From assembly GCA_028278205.1 (NCBI GenBank), contig JANQES010000117.1:1-64000 (forward strand): DNA of 64,000 bases. Direction: 5' to 3'. Under the pieces are notes generated by a model. That model saw nothing but the letters and a program-made list of their open reading frames with translations. It made no database searches and was not told the DNA's origin. Every line of letters begins with the position of its first letter. The stretch's first letter is position 1. Origin of the DNA: Rhodothermales bacterium. GTDB taxonomy: Bacteria; Bacteroidota; Rhodothermia; Rhodothermales; Bin80. The position numbers and the translations under genes are program-made. Positions 9,155 to 17,806 of the stretch are shown here, in pieces.

Positions 9155-9245
9155 CTCACTTCGTTCGCGTCATTAGTCATTACGCTCCCCCCACCTTCGC
9201 GGGGGTCGCTGTCATTGGTCACTGGTGAAGAAAAAATCAGTGACC
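9155..9245. repeat. Repeat element overlapping the 5' end of the oxidoreductase
   Basis: CACTTCGTTCGCGT (9157-9170) resembles part of the core shared by 16307-16333, 33293-33317 and 36792-36816. It is followed by the word GTCATTAGTCATTAC at about 9169-9183, a small CCCCCACCTTCGCGGGGG hairpin and GTCATTGGTCACTGG at about 9210-9225. GGTCACTG (about 9216-9223) pairs with CAGTGACC (about 9239-9246). The element lies in the phnY-oxidoreductase gap and runs into possible start codons. Confidence 0.5.
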
Positions 9246-9281
9246 AAGGAGCTTTGCGACAAGTAGATGCACAAACTCCTT

Positions 9282-10739
9282 TTACCAGGGTAGCGAGAAT
9301 GTCTTCACCACACTCATCCCCTTCATCGCCTCCTGAACGCCCTCCTTGATCCCTAACCCCGAATCCTTCACGCCCCCGAACGGAGAGAACTCGATGCGAT
9401 AGCCGGGCACCTCGTTGATGTTCACCGTGCCCGCGCGAACCCCTTTGACGGCCTTGATGGCTTTGTTGATGTCTTTCGTGACAATCCCGGAAGAGAGCCC
9501 ATAGGCGGTACTGTTGGCCAGGTCGATGGCATCGTCGAGGTCTTTGATGGCCATGATAGGAGCCAACGGGCCGAACGATTCGCAGACGACCATTTCAGCA
9601 TCGCGCGGCACGTCGGCGATGACGGTAGGGGCCAGGAGCGCCCCCTGGCGTTCGCCGCCGAGCAACACCTGCGCCCCCGCCTCGACGGCCTGCTGCACCA
9701 CCGTCTCAAGGCGGATGGCCGCCGGCTCGTCGATGACCGTCCCCACCCGCGTGTCGGGGTCCATCGGATCGCCATAGGTGTAGGCTTTCGAGGCCTCTAC
9801 AAAGCGTTCGGTAAAGGTGTCGAGGACGGCTTCGTGGATCAGCAAGCGCTTTACCGCCGTGCATCGCTGGCCGGAGTTTCGATAACAGCCTTCCGTAGCC
9901 AGGCGCACCGCCAGGTCCATGTCGGCGTCGTCGAGGATGATCAGCGGCGCATTGCCGCCCAGTTCGAGGATCAGCTTTTTGTAGCCGGCCTTGTGGGCAA
10001 TCTTCTTGCCGATCTCGGCACTGCCCGTAAAGCTGACCACTTCCACCCTGCCATCGACAACCAGTTCTTCAGCGACCTCGTCGAGCGGCCCCACGATGAC
10101 GCTGAGCATCCAGCCCGGCAGCCCGGCTTCATACATCAACTCGACGCACCGGACGGCTGTAAGCGGGGTCTTTTCTGAAGGCTTGAGCACCACCGGCGCT
10201 CCGACAGCAATAGCCGGGGCGATCTTGTGCATCACCTGATTGAGGGGGTGGTTAAACGGGGTGATGGCAGCCACCAGACGATGCGGCTCACGCAGGGTAA
10301 AGATCTTACGCGCTTTGCCCTTGGGGGTGATGTCGCAGGAGAAGATCTGGCCGTCATCCTTGAGAGCCTCCATCGCCGCAAACTGAAGCACGTCACAGGC
10401 TCTTCCCACCTCATACCGGGTCTCGCGCAGGCACAGGCCCGACTCCGCTGTAATCAGGTGCGCAAAGGCCTCGGCCCGCTCCAGTAAAAGCGTACGCGCC
10501 TTGTTGAGGATCTCGAAGCGCTGATAGCGCGTCAGGGGTTCGCCGGCTTTGAGCGCCGCCTCGATGGCTTCATGCGTCTGCGCGCGACGAAGGCTGGCCA
10601 CGGTCCCAGCCACTGCTCCGTTGTAGGGATTGTAAACCGTTAACCGTTCGTCTGAACGTACGGCACGCCCGGCGATATAGCAGGGCAGATCGAAGGCAGC
10701 CGTCTTCTTCGTGGCGGCAGCAGCGGTTGGTGTTTCCAT
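9282..10739 (-). CDS. phnY: Phosphonoacetaldehyde dehydrogenase
   Basis: A 485-aa NAD(P)-dependent aldehyde dehydrogenase. The cofactor and active-site landmarks are present: TPFNHPLNQVMHKIAPA, SFTGSAEIGKKIA, the general-base glutamate in LELGGNAPL, and the catalytic cysteine in NSGQRCTAVKRL. It sits 24 bp downstream of phnA, the classic phnA-phnY pairing. It oxidises the phosphonoacetaldehyde made by PhnW or PbfA to phosphonoacetate in the cytosol. An ordinary aldehyde dehydrogenase is possible by sequence alone, but the context is strong. Confidence 0.92.
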   Translation of the reverse strand: METPTAAAATKKTAAFDLPCYIAGRAVRSDERLTVYNPYNGAVAGTVASLRRAQTHEAIEAALKAGEPLTRYQRFEILNKARTLLLERAEAFAHLITAESGLCLRETRYEVGRACDVLQFAAMEALKDDGQIFSCDITPKGKARKIFTLREPHRLVAAITPFNHPLNQVMHKIAPAIAVGAPVVLKPSEKTPLTAVRCVELMYEAGLPGWMLSVIVGPLDEVAEELVVDGRVEVVSFTGSAEIGKKIAHKAGYKKLILELGGNAPLIILDDADMDLAVRLATEGCYRNSGQRCTAVKRLLIHEAVLDTFTERFVEASKAYTYGDPMDPDTRVGTVIDEPAAIRLETVVQQAVEAGAQVLLGGERQGALLAPTVIADVPRDAEMVVCESFGPLAPIMAIKDLDDAIDLANSTAYGLSSGIVTKDINKAIKAVKGVRAGTVNINEVPGYRIEFSPFGGVKDSGLGIKEGVQEAMKGMSVVKTFSLPW

Positions 10740-10763
10740 GATCCTGGCTCACTATAAATGAAA

Positions 10764-12077
10764 CTAGTGAATATGCGTCGCCGGTCGTTGTGGTTCGGCA
10801 GCGGGCGTAGACGCAAGCGTGCCGTTGACCGTGAAGTCGAAGATGTCAAAGTTACGCGGGTCGGCGGCGGCATACCGGGCATAGGTGGGGGTAAGCGGCT
10901 CGGAGAGTAACAGCGGCACCATCTCTTCGTAGCGTCCCCCGTGCGAGCGCAACCCCTCGCGCACGGCACTGAGATCGTGGTGGTCCGGTGTGCGCCCGAT
11001 GACCACGTCGCGCCCGGAGAGCACCGCCAGGTCGCCGATACGGTCTTCCGGCAATTCGAGCTTGCGGGCAGCAGTTTGCCGGTCATGCACCTCCGTAATG
11101 CCGTCGAGTTGCATCACGTACGCCTGCACCGCATCGGTAAGCGCCGGGTCGGGCAAATGCACCACGGCAAAGGCTCCCAACGCCCCGTGATGCACAACGT
11201 AGGGGTCGGTAATGGGCAGAATGACGCGCAGGCCCTCACCGAAGTGCTCGGTCAGCAGCGTTTCTAGATAGATCACATTGGGGGAGCCGTCGAGCTTCTG
11301 CTTGGCATTCATCCCGTGATCGGCCGTGGCTCCGACGACAGCCCCCTGGGCCAGCAAACGGCCTAGTTCGTGATCGATGGCCTCATAGAAATCCAGGGAT
11401 TCCGCCGTTTCCGGCGCATACTTGTGCTGCATGTAGTCGGTCAGCGACAGGTAGAGGAAGTCGGCCATTTCGTGTTCGATGAGGGCCACGCCGGCTTTGA
11501 GTACGAACAGGCTCGCCTCAGCGCTGTAGATGGGAGGCGTCGGCGCCCCTACGAGCGCTTCGACATCCGTAATCCCGTGGGTGTCTTCCCGGGCCTGATT
11601 GGCTTTTTCGGCGGAGAACGCGATGCCGTCGAGGCCGTGGGAGAGCACGTCCCGAAGCTTCTCTTTGGCGGTCACCATCGCCACCCTTCGGCCGGCCCGG
11701 GCTGCCGCAGCAAGGATCGTTTCGGCCCGCAGATACGTGGCCGAGTTCATCATCACCTCTTCGCCCGTCTCCGGATCGAGAAAGAAGTTGCCGCTGATAC
11801 CGTGCACCGACGGCGGTACGCCCGTGGCGATAGAGGCATTGTTGACATTGGTGAAAGACGGCAAGGCCCCTCGAACCATCCCGCGATAGCCGCCCCGGGC
11901 CAGCATGCCTTGCAGGTGCGGCATACGCCCGCGTGCCAGCGAGGTGCTGAGATATTCGTCGGCACACCCATCCATACAGATAACCACCACAGGCCGGGCG
12001 GGAGGATGGTACGTCCGGCCATTTACCGTGAACGAAGCGGTGGCGATGATAAGTTCGTTTCCAGACGCTGGTCTCAT
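10764..12077 (-). CDS. phnA: Phosphonoacetate hydrolase
   Basis: A 437-aa alkaline-phosphatase-superfamily enzyme that splits the C-P bond of phosphonoacetate to acetate and phosphate. The first metal-binding aspartate is in VVICMDGCADEY, the catalytic threonine in GALPSFTNVNNASIATG, and further metal ligands in LSLTDYMQHKY and GATADHGMNAK, with HHDLS near the C-terminus. No signal peptide is seen, so it is cytosolic. It is preceded by 153 bp holding CGAAAC motifs like those before phnW, which suggests its own promoter under the same regulator. Confidence 0.93.
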   Translation of the reverse strand: MRPASGNELIIATASFTVNGRTYHPPARPVVVICMDGCADEYLSTSLARGRMPHLQGMLARGGYRGMVRGALPSFTNVNNASIATGVPPSVHGISGNFFLDPETGEEVMMNSATYLRAETILAAAARAGRRVAMVTAKEKLRDVLSHGLDGIAFSAEKANQAREDTHGITDVEALVGAPTPPIYSAEASLFVLKAGVALIEHEMADFLYLSLTDYMQHKYAPETAESLDFYEAIDHELGRLLAQGAVVGATADHGMNAKQKLDGSPNVIYLETLLTEHFGEGLRVILPITDPYVVHHGALGAFAVVHLPDPALTDAVQAYVMQLDGITEVHDRQTAARKLELPEDRIGDLAVLSGRDVVIGRTPDHHDLSAVREGLRSHGGRYEEMVPLLLSEPLTPTYARYAAADPRNFDIFDFTVNGTLASTPAAEPQRPATHIH

Positions 12078-12146
12078 GATCCGTTTTGGTTGTACAACCC
12101 CGGCAGCGCCTCGGCCCTATCCGGCCAGACGGCATCAGCCCTGTTT

Positions 12147-12214
12147 TTACGAATCGAAACACTCATCACAAAATTACGGTGGCAAAATAAAATTATTCGA
12201 AACAAAATGAAACC
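12147..12214 (-). promoter_or_regulatory. Putative DeoR-type operator upstream of phnA
   Basis: ACGAATCGAAAC at 12149-12160 matches the motif upstream of phnW at 17640-17650. Further CGAAAC (12198-12203) and TGAAAC (12209-12214) copies are 11 bp apart, one helical turn. Repeated GAAA words at helical spacing are typical of DeoR-family operators. The region is the AT-rich 153-bp gap between pbfA and phnA. This is inference from motif sharing with the divergent regulator's promoter. Confidence 0.45.
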
Positions 12215-12230
12215 AAAAAACCATCCTCTC

Positions 12231-13622
12231 CTACGTATTTTCAGTGGGGAATTCGGCCTCCACCTCAGTGATACAAGTCTCCAGGATATCCAGAGCGCGC
12301 GCCATCTCCTCTTGCGTGATGGTGAGCGCCGGCACGAGCAGGATGATGTTGCCCATCGTCAGCTTGAAGCTGAGCCCGCGAGCGAGCGCCCGGTACATGA
12401 CCTCCTCGGCAGCCTCCGTCGCAGGCTCCATCGTCGTCCGGTCTTTAACAAGTTCCATGCCGAGCATCAGTCCGAGGCCGCGCGCGTCGCCGATGAGGGG
12501 GTGGCGCTCCATCATGGCCTGCATCTGATCGAGCGTCCAGGCGCCGAGCGCGCGGGTGTGGGCAAGGATGTTTTCTTCTTCCAGGAATTCAATGGCCGCC
12601 AGCGCCGCCGCGCAAGCCACGGGGTTCTTCTCGTGCGTATAGTGCCCCAGGGCGCGCCCCGGAGCCACGTCGAGGTCTTCGCGGGCGATCATGGCAGCGA
12701 GGGGAAAGATGCCGCCGCCGAGCCCTTTCCCGATGACCAGGATGTCCGGCACGACGCCGTAGTGCTCGCAGGTGAACATCGTGCCGGTGCGTCCGAGGGC
12801 ATGGGGAATCTCATCGAGAATCAACAACGCGCCGTGGCGGTCACAGGCCTCGCGGACGATCTGCCAGTATTCCGGCGGCGGGATGTAGGGCGTGCTGCGC
12901 ACCGTCTCGGCGACGACGGCAGCCACGTCGCCCTCTTTCTCAAGAACGTACTCGATGTACCCGGCGCATTGCAGCGAACACGCGCGTTCGCAGCCGAACG
13001 GACAGTTGCTCGGATTGGGAGGCGGCACGTGTTCGGCGCCGGGCAACAGCGGGCCGATGCCGCGTCGAAAAATAGCCTCGCCGCCGATGGAGATGGCGTC
13101 GAGCGAGGCGCCGTGGAAGGCATCCCACATCGAGATCGTCTTGAAGCGCCCCGTCACCATGCGAGCCAGCTTCAAAGCCATGCCCATCGCGAGCGCACCG
13201 CCGGGCGCAAAAAGCACTTTGTTGAGCGCGCCCGGAGCCAACGCGGCCAGCTTTTTTGCGAGGTCGATGGCGGGCACGTTGGTGTAGCGCCGTGTGCAAA
13301 ACGGCAGCGTTTGCAACTGCGCTGTGATGGCAGCAATCACGCGCGGATTGCGGAAGCCGACTTGATGCACCCAGTTGCCATGAAAATCCATGAGGCGCCG
13401 GCCCTGATGGTCTTCGATGTAGACGCCGTCACACGCGCGCAACACGTTGAGGCAAGGCGTCGAGAGCGACTGATGCAGGAAATACCGGGCGTCATCGTCC
13501 AACAAAGCCTGCGTCGCCTCGTCGAGGTGCCCGGCCGCCCAGGCCGCGCGGCGCGGCGAGATGTTCAGATCGCCTTCTGAGCGAAGGGAATCCAGATCCT
13601 GCTTCCTGGCATCGATAGACAT
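12231..13622 (-). CDS. pbfA: (R)-1-hydroxy-2-aminoethylphosphonate ammonia-lyase
   Basis: A 463-aa PLP enzyme of class-III aminotransferase fold. I recognise the family by SEGDLNISPRRAAW at the N-terminus, FLHQSLSTPCLNVL, DFHGNWVHQVGF, and a cysteine-rich segment (NCPFGCERACSLQCAGYIEY) that ordinary aminotransferases lack. The Schiff-base lysine is in VIGKGLGGGIFP and the PLP aspartate in ILDEIPHALGRTG. The family eliminates ammonia from hydroxylated AEP to give phosphonoacetaldehyde, widening the substrate range of the PhnW-PhnY-PhnA route. It is often misannotated as an aspartate aminotransferase. Confidence 0.88.
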   Translation of the reverse strand: MSIDARKQDLDSLRSEGDLNISPRRAAWAAGHLDEATQALLDDDARYFLHQSLSTPCLNVLRACDGVYIEDHQGRRLMDFHGNWVHQVGFRNPRVIAAITAQLQTLPFCTRRYTNVPAIDLAKKLAALAPGALNKVLFAPGGALAMGMALKLARMVTGRFKTISMWDAFHGASLDAISIGGEAIFRRGIGPLLPGAEHVPPPNPSNCPFGCERACSLQCAGYIEYVLEKEGDVAAVVAETVRSTPYIPPPEYWQIVREACDRHGALLILDEIPHALGRTGTMFTCEHYGVVPDILVIGKGLGGGIFPLAAMIAREDLDVAPGRALGHYTHEKNPVACAAALAAIEFLEEENILAHTRALGAWTLDQMQAMMERHPLIGDARGLGLMLGMELVKDRTTMEPATEAAEEVMYRALARGLSFKLTMGNIILLVPALTITQEEMARALDILETCITEVEAEFPTENT

Positions 13623-13636
13623 AGTAAAGGTGATTA

Positions 13637-13793
13637 TTTTGGATTTTGGATTTTAGATTTTGGATCGGTCTGATTGGGCATCGTCATCTCAATTGAAAAA
13701 GCCTCAACGGCTCCAACCGTCGCGACTTTTTCGATTATTGAAGATGAAGCAGGCCGCACCCAATCCAAAATCCAAAATCTAAAATCCAAAATC
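13637..13793. repeat. Composite inverted element, ATCCAAAATC family, copy 2
   Basis: The left arm (13637-13666) repeats ATTTTGGATTTTGG; the right arm (13762-13793) carries the inverted words and overlaps the stop codon of the upstream gene. The interior (13677-13740) is a diverged copy of the interior of copy 1: CGTCATCTCAAT, GAAAAAGCC, then ACCGTCGCG and CTTTTTCG. The copy-1 stem is partly lost here, so terminator strength is doubtful. Confidence 0.75.
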
Positions 13794-16386
13794 AGAACCG
13801 GAACACCTCGTAAGAAAGCATCTGCCTTGCAACCCCCGGCCCCTCGTAGAGCACTTCGAGATGTTCGCCGCCGCCGTTTTCGAAGTATTCCACGACGATG
13901 GTATGGCGCCCCGGCTCCAGCGTAATCTCGCCACTTTCCTCCAGCGCCCCGTGAGAGCCATCGTTATCGACCACTTCGGTGCCATCGACGTAGAGTTTGG
14001 TCCCGTCATCAGATCGGGTAAAGAAGGTGTAGGAACCGGCCTGATCAACCTGGATGCTCCCTTCGAACCGTACGCCGAAATGATCCTCCCGCCGGCCTTC
14101 GACGCCTTCGAGATGGAACTCATACGCCGTGCCCTCGCGTACGGGCCGGAGTTGGTCGAAATCGGGGAGAACCTCCCATTCTCCCTCGAAATACGCATAC
14201 GACACCCTCTTTTCGTGTCCGGGCGCGACCACCCGATAATCGGCGCGCGAAATCGAACTCGTCGCTGCTCCCTTCACGGTGATTGCCCGGACGCGGGTGT
14301 TGCCGGAGACCGGAAACGCTCCTTCATACAACGCCGAGGTTGCATCCGGCGTGCTGCCGTCGAGGGTATAGCGGATTTCGGCGTCGGGGTCATCCACCGT
14401 CATCGTCACCGTGGGCGCTTCATTGAGCAGCTTGATGCCGCCCAGCGGGATGATACGCGGCGCCGGCACGTACATCCCCAGCGGCGCTGCGGCGTCGTGG
14501 TAGCGTTCGAAGGCGGAGGCGACCGGACGCGCAATCCAGGCGTCGGGCTGCGGGACACCCAGCGCGAAGAGCACCGTGGCGGCGGTATCGTAGGTATCGA
14601 TAGGAACCCTGAGGTTCTTACCCGCCACGACACCCGGCCCGTGTACGATCCACGGAATCTCCAGCTCGGCCATCGACTCGCCGCCGTGGCCTTTCCCGAT
14701 GCCGCCATGATCGGCGGAGATGATCACGAGGGTCTGGGCGGCCATGCCGGCTTCGTCCAGCCCCGTCATGATCTCTCCGATGAGCCGATCCGCGTCTTCC
14801 ACCGAGGCATAGAACGCGTCCGTACCGTGCCCGTACGTGTGGCCGGCATGGTCTACGTGGTCGAGGTGAATAAACGTGAGGCGCGGCTGGTGCGCGTTGA
14901 ACTGTTCGCGGGCCTTGTTCACAGCGTCTTGCGGGCCGTCGGCATCGATGCTCACATCGACGACGCTGTGGGGATACAGCCGCCCGAAGCCGCCCCAGTC
15001 ATAGATCGAAGCGATATAGGCCTCCGGCTCCGCTGCGCGGAGTTCGGAAAAGATCGTCGGAAAGAGATCTTCCGGACCGGCTGCCGTCGGCACGATGGAG
15101 AAGTTGTCGCGCTCCCAGTCATTGGAGGTGATGCCGTGTTGCTCCGGGCCGGCTCCCATAACCATGGAGGCCCAGTTCTGGCTGCTCGACGTCGTCAACA
15201 CCCCGCGTGCGTTGAAGCTGAAGGCACTGTTGGGAAGCATCCGATTGAGCACCGGCGTGTGCGCTTTCTGAATGCCGTCCGGGCTAAACGCATCGATGCC
15301 GATGACCACCACGTGCGCGATGTCGTCCTGCCCAAGAACCAGCGGAGCCGGTCGCTCACCCTGTTTGAACGCGCCATAGACCGGGCGCGCAATCCAGGCA
15401 TAGGGTGGATCGAGTCCGAGCAGATGCGCAACTGTAGCCGCCGTATCGAAAGTGTTGATGGGATCCTCGATCACAGTGCCGGCGGAGACCTCCGGGCCGT
15501 TGATGATCCAGGGGATCTCCACCTCCGCCATGCTTTCTCCGCCATGCCCCTTGCCTACGCCCCCGTGATCGGCAGTAACGATGACGGTGGTGCGGTCCCG
15601 AAGCCCCGCCGCTTCCAGGCCGGCCAGGATTTCGCCGATGAGCCGATCTGCCTCCGCCACAGCAGCATAATAGGCCGGGGTTCCATGCCCTTGTCCATGC
15701 CCGGCGCCATCGACGTGGTCGAGGTGAACGAAGGTGAAGGCCGGGGCCTGTTCGCTAAAAACACGCGCAGCGGCCTCGGCGGCGGCCTGCGGACCCTCGG
15801 CATCGATGTCGATGGTTACGGCCTCCTTGTTGTAAAGCCGCCCAAACCCACCCCAGTCGTAAATGGACGCACTGACGGCGTCAGGCTTTTGCTGCTTCAA
15901 CAGGTCGAAGACCGTCGGAAAAACCAGCCCCACGCCCGATGCCGTGGGCTCGATGCTGTAATGGTCGGGCTCCCAGTCATTGGAGGTCATGCCATGCTGC
16001 TCCGGCCCGGCGCCGTTAATCATCGACGACCAGTTGGGGCTGCTGGACGTGGGCAAAACGGCCCGCGCCTTGAAGCTGTACGCGCCCCCTGCCATCAAGG
16101 CATCCATGTGAGGCGTCTCGGCGTTGCGGATGCCGTCGGGGCTCATCCCATCGACCCCGATCACCACCACGCGCGCCTGCGTTCCCTGCCCCGGCGACGG
16201 CGTACACGAGATCGCTGACAGCAAAGCAATGAGACCGATGTAATAAATTTTGGATTTTGGATTTTGGATTTTGGATTGCTCTTTTCTCGCACCCAATCCA
16301 AAATCCACACGAGCCGAAGGCGACTGACGGAGTAAAATCCAAAATCTAAAACCCCTGAGGCGTTTCATGAGTTGATGTGTTTTCAT
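13792..16386 (-). CDS. Secreted tandem alkaline-phosphatase-superfamily protein with chitobiase-type and PA14 domains
   Basis: About 864 aa. Two homologous phosphodiesterase/nucleotide-pyrophosphatase-like domains follow one another: the first begins RVVVIGVDGMSPDGI, the second HVVVIGIDAFSPDGI, and each has SSSPNWSSM or SSSQNWASM around the nucleophile, FVHLDHVDGAGH or FIHLDHVDHAGH, and TADHGG or SADHGG metal motifs. A chitobiase C-terminal-like Ig domain (IRYTLDGSTPDATS) and a PA14-like domain (GSYTFFTRSDDGTKLYVDG) end the protein. ISC before TPSPG looks like a lipobox. The N-terminus is odd: residues encoded by a repeat element (16247-16352) separate MKRLRG from the hydrophobic YYIGLIALLSAISC. 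Lying between phnW and pbfA, it may release phosphonate headgroups outside the cytosol; this is inference. Confidence 0.85.
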   Translation of the reverse strand: MKTHQLMKRLRGFRFWILLRQSPSARVDFGLGARKEQSKIQNPKSKIYYIGLIALLSAISCTPSPGQGTQARVVVIGVDGMSPDGIRNAETPHMDALMAGGAYSFKARAVLPTSSSPNWSSMINGAGPEQHGMTSNDWEPDHYSIEPTASGVGLVFPTVFDLLKQQKPDAVSASIYDWGGFGRLYNKEAVTIDIDAEGPQAAAEAAARVFSEQAPAFTFVHLDHVDGAGHGQGHGTPAYYAAVAEADRLIGEILAGLEAAGLRDRTTVIVTADHGGVGKGHGGESMAEVEIPWIINGPEVSAGTVIEDPINTFDTAATVAHLLGLDPPYAWIARPVYGAFKQGERPAPLVLGQDDIAHVVVIGIDAFSPDGIQKAHTPVLNRMLPNSAFSFNARGVLTTSSSQNWASMVMGAGPEQHGITSNDWERDNFSIVPTAAGPEDLFPTIFSELRAAEPEAYIASIYDWGGFGRLYPHSVVDVSIDADGPQDAVNKAREQFNAHQPRLTFIHLDHVDHAGHTYGHGTDAFYASVEDADRLIGEIMTGLDEAGMAAQTLVIISADHGGIGKGHGGESMAELEIPWIVHGPGVVAGKNLRVPIDTYDTAATVLFALGVPQPDAWIARPVASAFERYHDAAAPLGMYVPAPRIIPLGGIKLLNEAPTVTMTVDDPDAEIRYTLDGSTPDATSALYEGAFPVSGNTRVRAITVKGAATSSISRADYRVVAPGHEKRVSYAYFEGEWEVLPDFDQLRPVREGTAYEFHLEGVEGRREDHFGVRFEGSIQVDQAGSYTFFTRSDDGTKLYVDGTEVVDNDGSHGALEESGEITLEPGRHTIVVEYFENGGGEHLEVLYEGPGVARQMLSYEVFRF
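16247..16352. repeat. Composite inverted element, ATCCAAAATC family, copy 3, inside a coding frame
   Basis: The left arm is 16247-16277; inverted words lie at 16294-16306 and 16334-16352. Between the latter is a core, 16307-16333, whose reverse strand reads CTCCGTCAGTCGCCTTCGGC, nearly identical to the cores at 33293-33317 and 36792-36816. It lies within the 5' part of the tandem phosphatase gene and translates in frame as SKIQNPKSKI-type peptide. Confidence 0.75.
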
Positions 16387-16440
16387 TCTGTCTTTGAGAG
16401 GGGTAAGGCACAAAGAGGGTTGGTGAAATGAACAGATCGA

Positions 16441-17592
16441 TCAGCTCGAAGACGCTGGCGAGGGCGCGGCCATCGACACGCCCATCTCTTCGAGGACTTG
16501 CCCGACGGCGGCGACGAGACGCTCCACGTCTTGCGTGAAGATCTGACCGATCGTGCCGATGCGGAAACAGTCGGCGTGGGTGAGTTTGCCGGGATAGATG
16601 ACCAGGCCTTTCTCGTTCAAGCGCTCGTAAAACACCCCGAACGAGAACCGGGGATCGTCGGGGTAATGAAAGGAGGTGATGATATAACTCTGATGCTCCG
16701 GGCGCAGGTAGACCTGGAACCCCAGCCGCCGCATGCCGTCGATCAGCGCGGCATGGTTAGCCCGATACCGCGCGGCGCGACCGGCCATGCCCCCCTCCTT
16801 CTCCAATTCTTGCAGCGCCTGCTCCAGCGCCAGAATCGTGTGGGTGGGCGGGGTGAAACGAAACTGGCCGTTGGCTTCCAGACCCCGCCACTGCGCCTGT
16901 ACGTCCAGGCTCAGCGCACGCGCAGCCCCCTCGGTGGCAAGCAGCGCCTCGCGCCGGGCCAGCACGATAGAAAAGCCGGGCACCCCCTCCAGACATTTAT
17001 TGGCCGAAGTAACCAGGAAATCGATGCAGGCAGCCTCCAGATCGAGCGGGATGGCGCCGAAACTGCTCATCGCATCGACGAAGAAATAACGCCCGGCCTC
17101 GCGTACCACCGCACCGAGTTCTTCGACCGGATTGAGCAGCCCCGTCGTCGTCTCGCAATGCACCGCCGAGACGTTGGTGATCGCCGGATCCTCCGCCAGC
17201 ACCTGCCGAACTTCCGCAACATCGAGCGGGGTGTTTTCGGCATAGCGCACCACCCGCGTGTCGATGCCGAGCACACCGGTCATCTGGACGATGCGCTCGC
17301 CGTAGGCTCCGTTGACGAGCACGAGGAGCCGCCCGCCGCGCGGCACCGTCGAAGACACCACCGCTTCGAGGCCGAAGGTGCCGCTGCCCTGCATCAGCAA
17401 GGCTTCGTAGCCGCGTTCCTGCGAGACGCCGGCGAGGGTTAAGAGCCGCTGCCGGATACGGCGCACGGTATCAATAAAAGCCGTGTCGCGCGAGCCAAGG
17501 TCTTGCAACATGGCCTCCTTGACGGCGCGGCTGGTCGTCAACGGGCCGGGGGTGAACAAGAGCTTGCCCCGCCCATCCGAGGGGTTGGTCAT
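16441..17592 (-). CDS. phnW: 2-aminoethylphosphonate:pyruvate aminotransferase
   Basis: A 383-aa class-V PLP transaminase converting AEP plus pyruvate to phosphonoacetaldehyde plus alanine. Family marks: LLFTPGPLTTSRAVKEAM, DLGSRD, QGSGTFGLEAV, VHCETTTGLLNP, the PLP aspartate in FVDAMSSFGAIP, and the Schiff-base lysine in TSANKCLEGVPGFS. The ATG at 17592 is preferred over a TTG at 17616. It is the first gene of the phosphonate run and diverges from the DeoR regulator across a 214-bp region with operator-like repeats. Confidence 0.95.
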   Translation of the reverse strand: MTNPSDGRGKLLFTPGPLTTSRAVKEAMLQDLGSRDTAFIDTVRRIRQRLLTLAGVSQERGYEALLMQGSGTFGLEAVVSSTVPRGGRLLVLVNGAYGERIVQMTGVLGIDTRVVRYAENTPLDVAEVRQVLAEDPAITNVSAVHCETTTGLLNPVEELGAVVREAGRYFFVDAMSSFGAIPLDLEAACIDFLVTSANKCLEGVPGFSIVLARREALLATEGAARALSLDVQAQWRGLEANGQFRFTPPTHTILALEQALQELEKEGGMAGRAARYRANHAALIDGMRRLGFQVYLRPEHQSYIITSFHYPDDPRFSFGVFYERLNEKGLVIYPGKLTHADCFRIGTIGQIFTQDVERLVAAVGQVLEEMGVSMAAPSPASSS

Positions 17593-17636
17593 CGAGGTCG
17601 CCGGAATCGTGCACAAACAGGACAGATTTCCAGTAA

Positions 17637-17735
17637 GTAACGAATCGAAATCTAATTATCAACGGATCGAAACAATTTTTCACCGTTTCAAAATCTATCG
17701 AATCGATTTCGAAAAAAGTTCGGTGTTTCGTTTAT
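17637..17735. promoter_or_regulatory. Divergent promoter region with repeated CGAAA operator-like motifs
   Basis: AACGAATCGAAA (17639-17650) and AACGGATCGAAA (17661-17672) are direct repeats exactly 22 bp apart, two helical turns. CGAATCGATTTCGAAA follows at 17699-17714 and an inverted AAACGAAAC at about 17725-17734. The AT-rich stretch lies between phnW and the DeoR gene, so the regulator probably binds here and controls both directions. Confidence 0.55.
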
Positions 17736-17806
17736 TGAGGCTGTGCGTACCCGGACACGCTGTATCCCCTCCTTGTTATTTTTTTAGGATCCTAATCCTC
17801 TCCGTG

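Noticed and set aside
11370..13580. Long plus-strand open frame opposite phnA and pbfA
   Set aside because: It is antisense to two recognised enzymes, has low-complexity arginine/alanine/valine-rich composition and no motif; it is a consequence of high GC.
13861..16218. 785-codon plus-strand frame opposite the tandem phosphatase
   Set aside because: It mirrors the conserved phosphatase motifs on the other strand and lacks any signal, domain or ribosome site.
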